A stretch of DNA of 64,000 bases from Prosapia bicincta (Eukaryota > Arthropoda > Insecta > Hemiptera > Cercopidae): contig JBAIZL010000008.1 of the NCBI GenBank assembly GCA_036971475.1, forward strand, positions 26,426,982 to 26,490,981, written 5' to 3'. Shown in pieces: positions 60,049 through 64,000 of the stretch. Numbering within the stretch: the stretch's first letter is position 1; the number at the start of each line of letters is the position of its first letter. The notes under the pieces are model-generated. The model did no database searches, had not been told where the DNA came from, and saw only the letters and a program-made list of their open reading frames with translations. The translations under genes were made by a program, and so were the position numbers.

Positions 60049-62512
60049 AGTAGAATTTTAACAAAGTAACATTTTCTTTGGAAAATCTATGTTTATATTA
60101 ACGTAAACTAGGAAGTGTACAACTAACTCGCCAACTCTCCAACATAGAATGGCACTGAGGAGATAAATCTGACTATAGATATGTAGCGTGACACACTAAT
60201 AGTTACATACAACCTTAGCAAAGTAGTGCAATTAAGGATTTTAACAAAGTCGAAATGTTTAATTATTTTTAGAATAAAATCTGGTCACTAAAGTTTCCAA
60301 TTCGTAATGGAAATTTTGAATCAGGAAAACGATCTTGGAAAACGTATATGTTTGAGAAAACAATTAATTCATATGATTACATTTAACAAATTCAAAAAAA
60401 AGTTCAAGTAAAATGTTATACAAAACTACAGAATGTAGACTTTAATAAAAGTCCAAATAGCCTTTCCAAAATTTGCCTTTCCCTCTTACATCTTAATAGA
60501 TATTCTAACCTAACGTCAGTTTGGTTATCACCTGTTTCTTAAGACCATTTTCTAGCGGGAAAATCTAGTAACTGCAACTTCTATAATCCTGCAGACATCC
60601 GAATTCTGCAAGGTCTTGAAGGCCTCATTATACCAACACACATAATATACTTATATGAACAGACCGTGTATGTTTTAATAAAACTCCTACATGAATCTAC
60701 GTAACGAAATCTCTGCGAAAATTTAATTTGAAGGTTAATAGTAACATTAAAAGTTTAATTAAGAAATATTAGCAGAACACATAAAAATGTGTATTTTTTA
60801 AAACTTAAATACTTTGGTCATTACGTTTGGACTTTTACCTGGCCGGTAAGAATATTATTGCTAATATTTGCAATCACGAAGTATGACAATATAACATGTA
60901 TAAAGATAGCTTACCTCTTAAACTTGTGGCTCAAGTTTCCTATAGCTCAATTAGCACTGTTTCACTTACCTAAAACAAAAATAAAATATGTAGGACACAG
61001 ATGTTAAAACAAAATGCCACAAAAGATTTTAAGGCTTTGTGTGTAAATCTGAAACAAGTGCAAACAGGTTCACAATAAAACGATTAATTTCAGTTACAAT
61101 GTTGTCCTTATCTGCGGCTATCGAATTCTATGGATCTTTGACTATTAGCAAATATTATGTAGTAGATACTAATGAAGAAAATGTTGCCGAAACCCGTGTG
61201 ACTGCGATTGAGACAATTATTTCTGAATTATATTTTATACTGTATTAACCTTACATCCCGAGCTAGAAAGTAACTCAATAATTAAAAGTTATAGTGAAAT
61301 AATAAAGCGAACACTGATTTTACTGGGGGTTAATACTGCATTTTGCAGAAAGATTTTAGATAACGTCGAAAATTAATAAAAAAACTTAATGTATATTTAT
61401 TATAAATCTTGAAATTACAGAGTATTTTGTTTACCCGCCATTTTACCATTAGAACGTTGGGAATATTTAAAATATTTCCATTATAACACTAAATCCTACT
61501 TTACTCGGTCATTAGTGGGAGAAAGCAAATTATTACAGCAATCAACGGTGTGAAAACAGGTAAATTTACACCTATAGTGTGAGTAAGGTTTAATTTAATT
61601 TTGTTGTACGTCTCTGCGACCTACGTAGTCTTTCGCATTCACGGTGAACGATATTTATAAATGTTACACCGTTGATAATATCCTTTGTGTTGAAATATTT
61701 CAAACATATTTCCGCTCTAGTTTTTTAAATTAATGTTGTTCGTTTTGCAAAAACTTTTAAACTAAACTTAGATTAAAATTTTTTTTCCATTAATCTTAAA
61801 ATAAAATTTTATTTTAACATTAAGAAATAAAAACTAATTCTAGTTTTAGTCTATTTAAAAAATGTTTATTTTTAAAACATCTAAATAAAAATTACCCGGC
61901 AATAATTAAAGTGAGACTTTGAATAGACGGTAAATTGTATATTTGTGAGCAATAAAACAATTGTGTTAATTAACCATTTTTTACACTAACTACTATACAA
62001 GTTTTAAAAGGCTTTGTCTGTAAAATATTAAGTGATTCAACTCATATCAATTGCATAGTTTTTGTAAAATCAGATATGTTCTATACAAATAGACAACATG
62101 TGTTTAAAGCCAATTAAATAAAGAATATTATAGAAAGGACCAAACAATGGTTGAAGTATTGAATTACAATTATATACGCTTTACAATTTTAATGATAAAG
62201 CTATGGAATAAATCAGTTACCAATACTTGGAAGTGTTAAGAACATCCCCATACTACTAACAAAAAGGTAAGAGTATATTGCAAATTTAGGTAGAATTAAG
62301 TTAGGGAGGGGTATGTGAAGTAGACCTGCCTTCAAGATGGCTGCAACTGAAAAAAATGCAAAAATTATTTTTTTTAATTATGTTTTAACTGATAGACTTT
62401 GTTGGACTAAATTTGATACTTTAACGGGCTCATTAAAAATCTGAATGGATTTTAATAATATGTTATAAATAACTTAATGTTAAAATAAGTATTTAGAAAA
62501 TGTCTTGAAGCA
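60049..62512. other. AT-rich intergenic sequence, no gene recognised
   Basis: About 2.5 kb of AT-rich DNA. The only plus-strand frames of note are 72 codons (60,789-61,007) and 69 codons (61,039-61,248), neither with a recognisable domain. Several AATAAA strings occur, as expected by composition. I see no RNA gene and no transposase or reverse transcriptase motif. TCAAGATGG near 62,333 also occurs near 63,775 on the other side of the minisatellite. Confidence 0.5.
61796..61817. other. Perfect 22-bp AT palindrome
   Basis: The 22 bases from 61,796 to 61,817 equal their own reverse complement, centred on AAAATTTT. The sequence is only A and T, so chance occurrence in this composition is possible. 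Confidence 0.6.
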
Positions 62513-63400
62513 TTAACACAAAAAAGCGTATTAACGTAACACAAAAAAGCTTATTAACGTAACCCAAAAAAGCGTATTAATGTAACACAAAAAAGCGTAT
62601 TAACGTAACACAAAAAAGCTTATTAACGTAAACCAAAAAAGCGTATTAATGTAACACAAAAAAGCGTATTAACGTTACACAAAAAAGCGTATTAACGTAA
62701 CACAAAAAATCGTATAACGTAACACAAAAAAGCGTATTAACGTAACACAAAAAAGCGTATTAACGTAACACAAAAAAGCGTATTAACGTAACACAAAAAA
62801 GCGTATTAACATTACACAAAAAGCGTATTAATGTAACACAAAAAAGCGTATTAACGTTACACAAAAAAGCGTATTAATGTAACACAAAAAAGCGTATTAA
62901 CGTAATACAAAAAAGCTTATTAACGTAACCCAAAAAAGCGTATTAATGTAACACAAAAAAGCGTATTAATGTAACACAAAAAAGCGTATTAACGTTACAC
63001 AAAAAAAGCGTATTAACGTAACACAAAAAAGCGTATTAACGTAATACAAAAAAGCTTATTAACGTAACCCAAAAAAGCGTATTAATGTAACACAAAAAAG
63101 CGTATTAATGTAACACAAAAAAGCGTATTAACGTTACACAAAAAAAGCGTATTAACGTAACACAAAAAAGCGTATTAATGTAACACAAAAAAGCGTATTA
63201 ATGTAACACAAAAAAGCGTATTAATGTAACACAAAAAAGCGTATTAACGTTACACAAAAATAGCGTATTAACGTAACACAAAAAAGCGTATTAATGTAAC
63301 ACAAAAAAGCGTATTAATGTAACACAAAAAAGCGTATTAACGTTACACAAAAAAGCGTATTAACGTAACACAAAAAAGCGTATAACGTAACACAAAAAAG
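62513..63400. repeat. 23-bp minisatellite, about 38 copies
   Basis: The unit is 23 bp: GCGTATTAACGTAACAC followed by six A residues. Variants include AATGTAACAC, AACGTTACAC, CGTAATAC, CGTAACCC, GCTTATTAACG and a shortened GCGTATAACG. The order of variants repeats: the stretch beginning CGTAATACAA at 62,901 recurs at 63,040, 139 bp away, which is six units plus one extra A. The array is thus itself organised in a higher-order repeat. It shares no sequence with the 81-bp satellite. Confidence 0.95.
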
Positions 63401-63843
63401 AGAAAATGAATAAAAAGAGAACTAGTGAAACTACTGACGATGGCGACTCCTATAGTGTTAACGATTAATAACGCGAGATTAATAATTTTAAAGATAGGTT
63501 TAAATTTTATATTTTATATAAACTGAACACATTTTAGTAGTGAAAAAACCCGAAGCACAAAAGAATTCAACTAAACTATAGTTGTAATACACAAAGAAAT
63601 ATTTATACTCATTGGTTTTCAGTTCGAGTAAAAGTATTTGTACGTTACTTTCTCTGGTTTGGAATAAATAAAGTCCATTGTTCTTATTATTGTTTATAGT
63701 AATAACATGGACTTATTATTCCTCTGAAAGTTTATCAGATAGGAGGAATCTACACGCCTCTAAAATCCAATCGTCAAGATGGATGTAACTCAGATGGGTG
63801 CAATCAGAAATACGCTGGAAAGACTGACAAAGGGCTGAATTGA
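63401..63843. other. AT-rich sequence, no gene recognised
   Basis: The segment between the minisatellite and the Penelope-like fragment has no supported gene. A 19-codon plus-strand frame opens at 63,779 and stops at 63,836, in a different frame from the endonuclease fragment. It may be decayed upstream retroelement sequence, but I recognise no reverse transcriptase motif in it. Confidence 0.45.
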
Positions 63844-64000
63844 TGTGCTACACCGTGTGAAAAAGCAGGATACAATGTAGCTTACAGAACAACAAATAAA
63901 ATCTAAACGGTTATCAGATACAGCATTAATAACAATACCAACACATACAATAACCCAGGAGTAAACAAACTGAAATGCAAACACTGCAATAAGTTCTATA
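63844..64000 (+). pseudogene. Penelope-like element, GIY-YIG endonuclease start (decayed)
   Basis: One plus-strand frame reads GYNVAYRTTNKI (63,868-63,903), a TAA stop at 63,904-63,906, and then YNNPGVNKLKCKHCNKFY running to the window edge. In Penelope-like retroelements the reverse transcriptase is followed by a linker with an AYRTNN-type motif and then a GIY-YIG endonuclease of the form G-[IV]-Y-x-L-x-C-x2-C-x-K-x-Y-I-G. The glycine, the CxxC pair and the KFY preceding IG are visible. The catalytic tyrosine of GIY is asparagine here (GVN), and the frame has in-frame stops at 63,841 and 63,904, so this copy looks dead. The rest of the endonuclease would lie beyond 64,000. No intact reverse transcriptase is seen upstream, so the copy may be 5'-truncated, as is common for retroelements. 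The minus-strand frame over 63,790-63,984 is its shadow. Confidence 0.72.

Noticed and set aside
60789..61248. Two plus-strand frames of 72 and 69 codons as genes or exons
   Set aside because: No recognisable domain, no convincing splice or promoter context, and lengths expected by chance in this sequence. I cannot exclude a lineage-specific exon.
63790..63984. 64-codon hydrophobic minus-strand frame
   Set aside because: It is antisense to the Penelope-like endonuclease fragment, which explains the region better.

Overview
This window is eukaryotic and almost entirely non-coding. About 92% of it (positions 1 to about 58,905) is one uninterrupted tandem array of an 81-bp satellite, roughly 727 monomers, which already runs at base 1 and therefore continues to the left. 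The last 5 kb are AT-rich single-copy or dispersed sequence with TA/TG microsatellites, a 53-bp-arm inverted repeat, a 23-bp minisatellite and, at the very right edge, the start of a decayed Penelope-like retroelement endonuclease. The Penelope-like fragment, the AT-rich flank and the satellite architecture suggest an animal genome, most likely an invertebrate; I cannot name the species. No bacterial operon, rRNA, tRNA or CRISPR array was seen.

Layout. Positions 1-24,440: two tandem copies of an 11.6-12.4 kb supra-repeat (about 473-12,052 and 12,053-24,440), each built from smaller blocks of 34-42 monomers plus a nearly unchanged 4.26-kb block. 24,441-44,784: a mosaic with diverged subfamilies and blocks reused at offsets of 2,429, 6,560 and 9,232 bp. 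44,785-47,457: a displaced third copy of the end of the first-zone supra-repeat. 47,458-48,857: mosaic again, including a copy of 43,853-44,647. 48,858-58,905: the most homogeneous zone, with higher-order offsets that are exact multiples of 81 (2,511, 2,997 and 3,645 bp), followed by a slightly decayed edge. 58,906-64,000: AT-rich flank.

The long open frames on the minus strand of the array (up to thousands of codons) follow from a monomer length divisible by three with no stop in one frame. The consensus has no ATG in that frame, single-base variants create in-frame TGA stops, 80-bp monomers shift the frame, and variation falls on silent and replacement positions alike. I therefore annotate the array as satellite DNA, with no protein genes in it. 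No functional gene network can be read from this window. What it offers is a detailed record of satellite evolution (unequal exchange in whole-monomer steps, block transposition, two length-neutral subfamilies, a conserved hairpin) beside a retroelement-rich flank with a hammerhead-ribozyme-like core.
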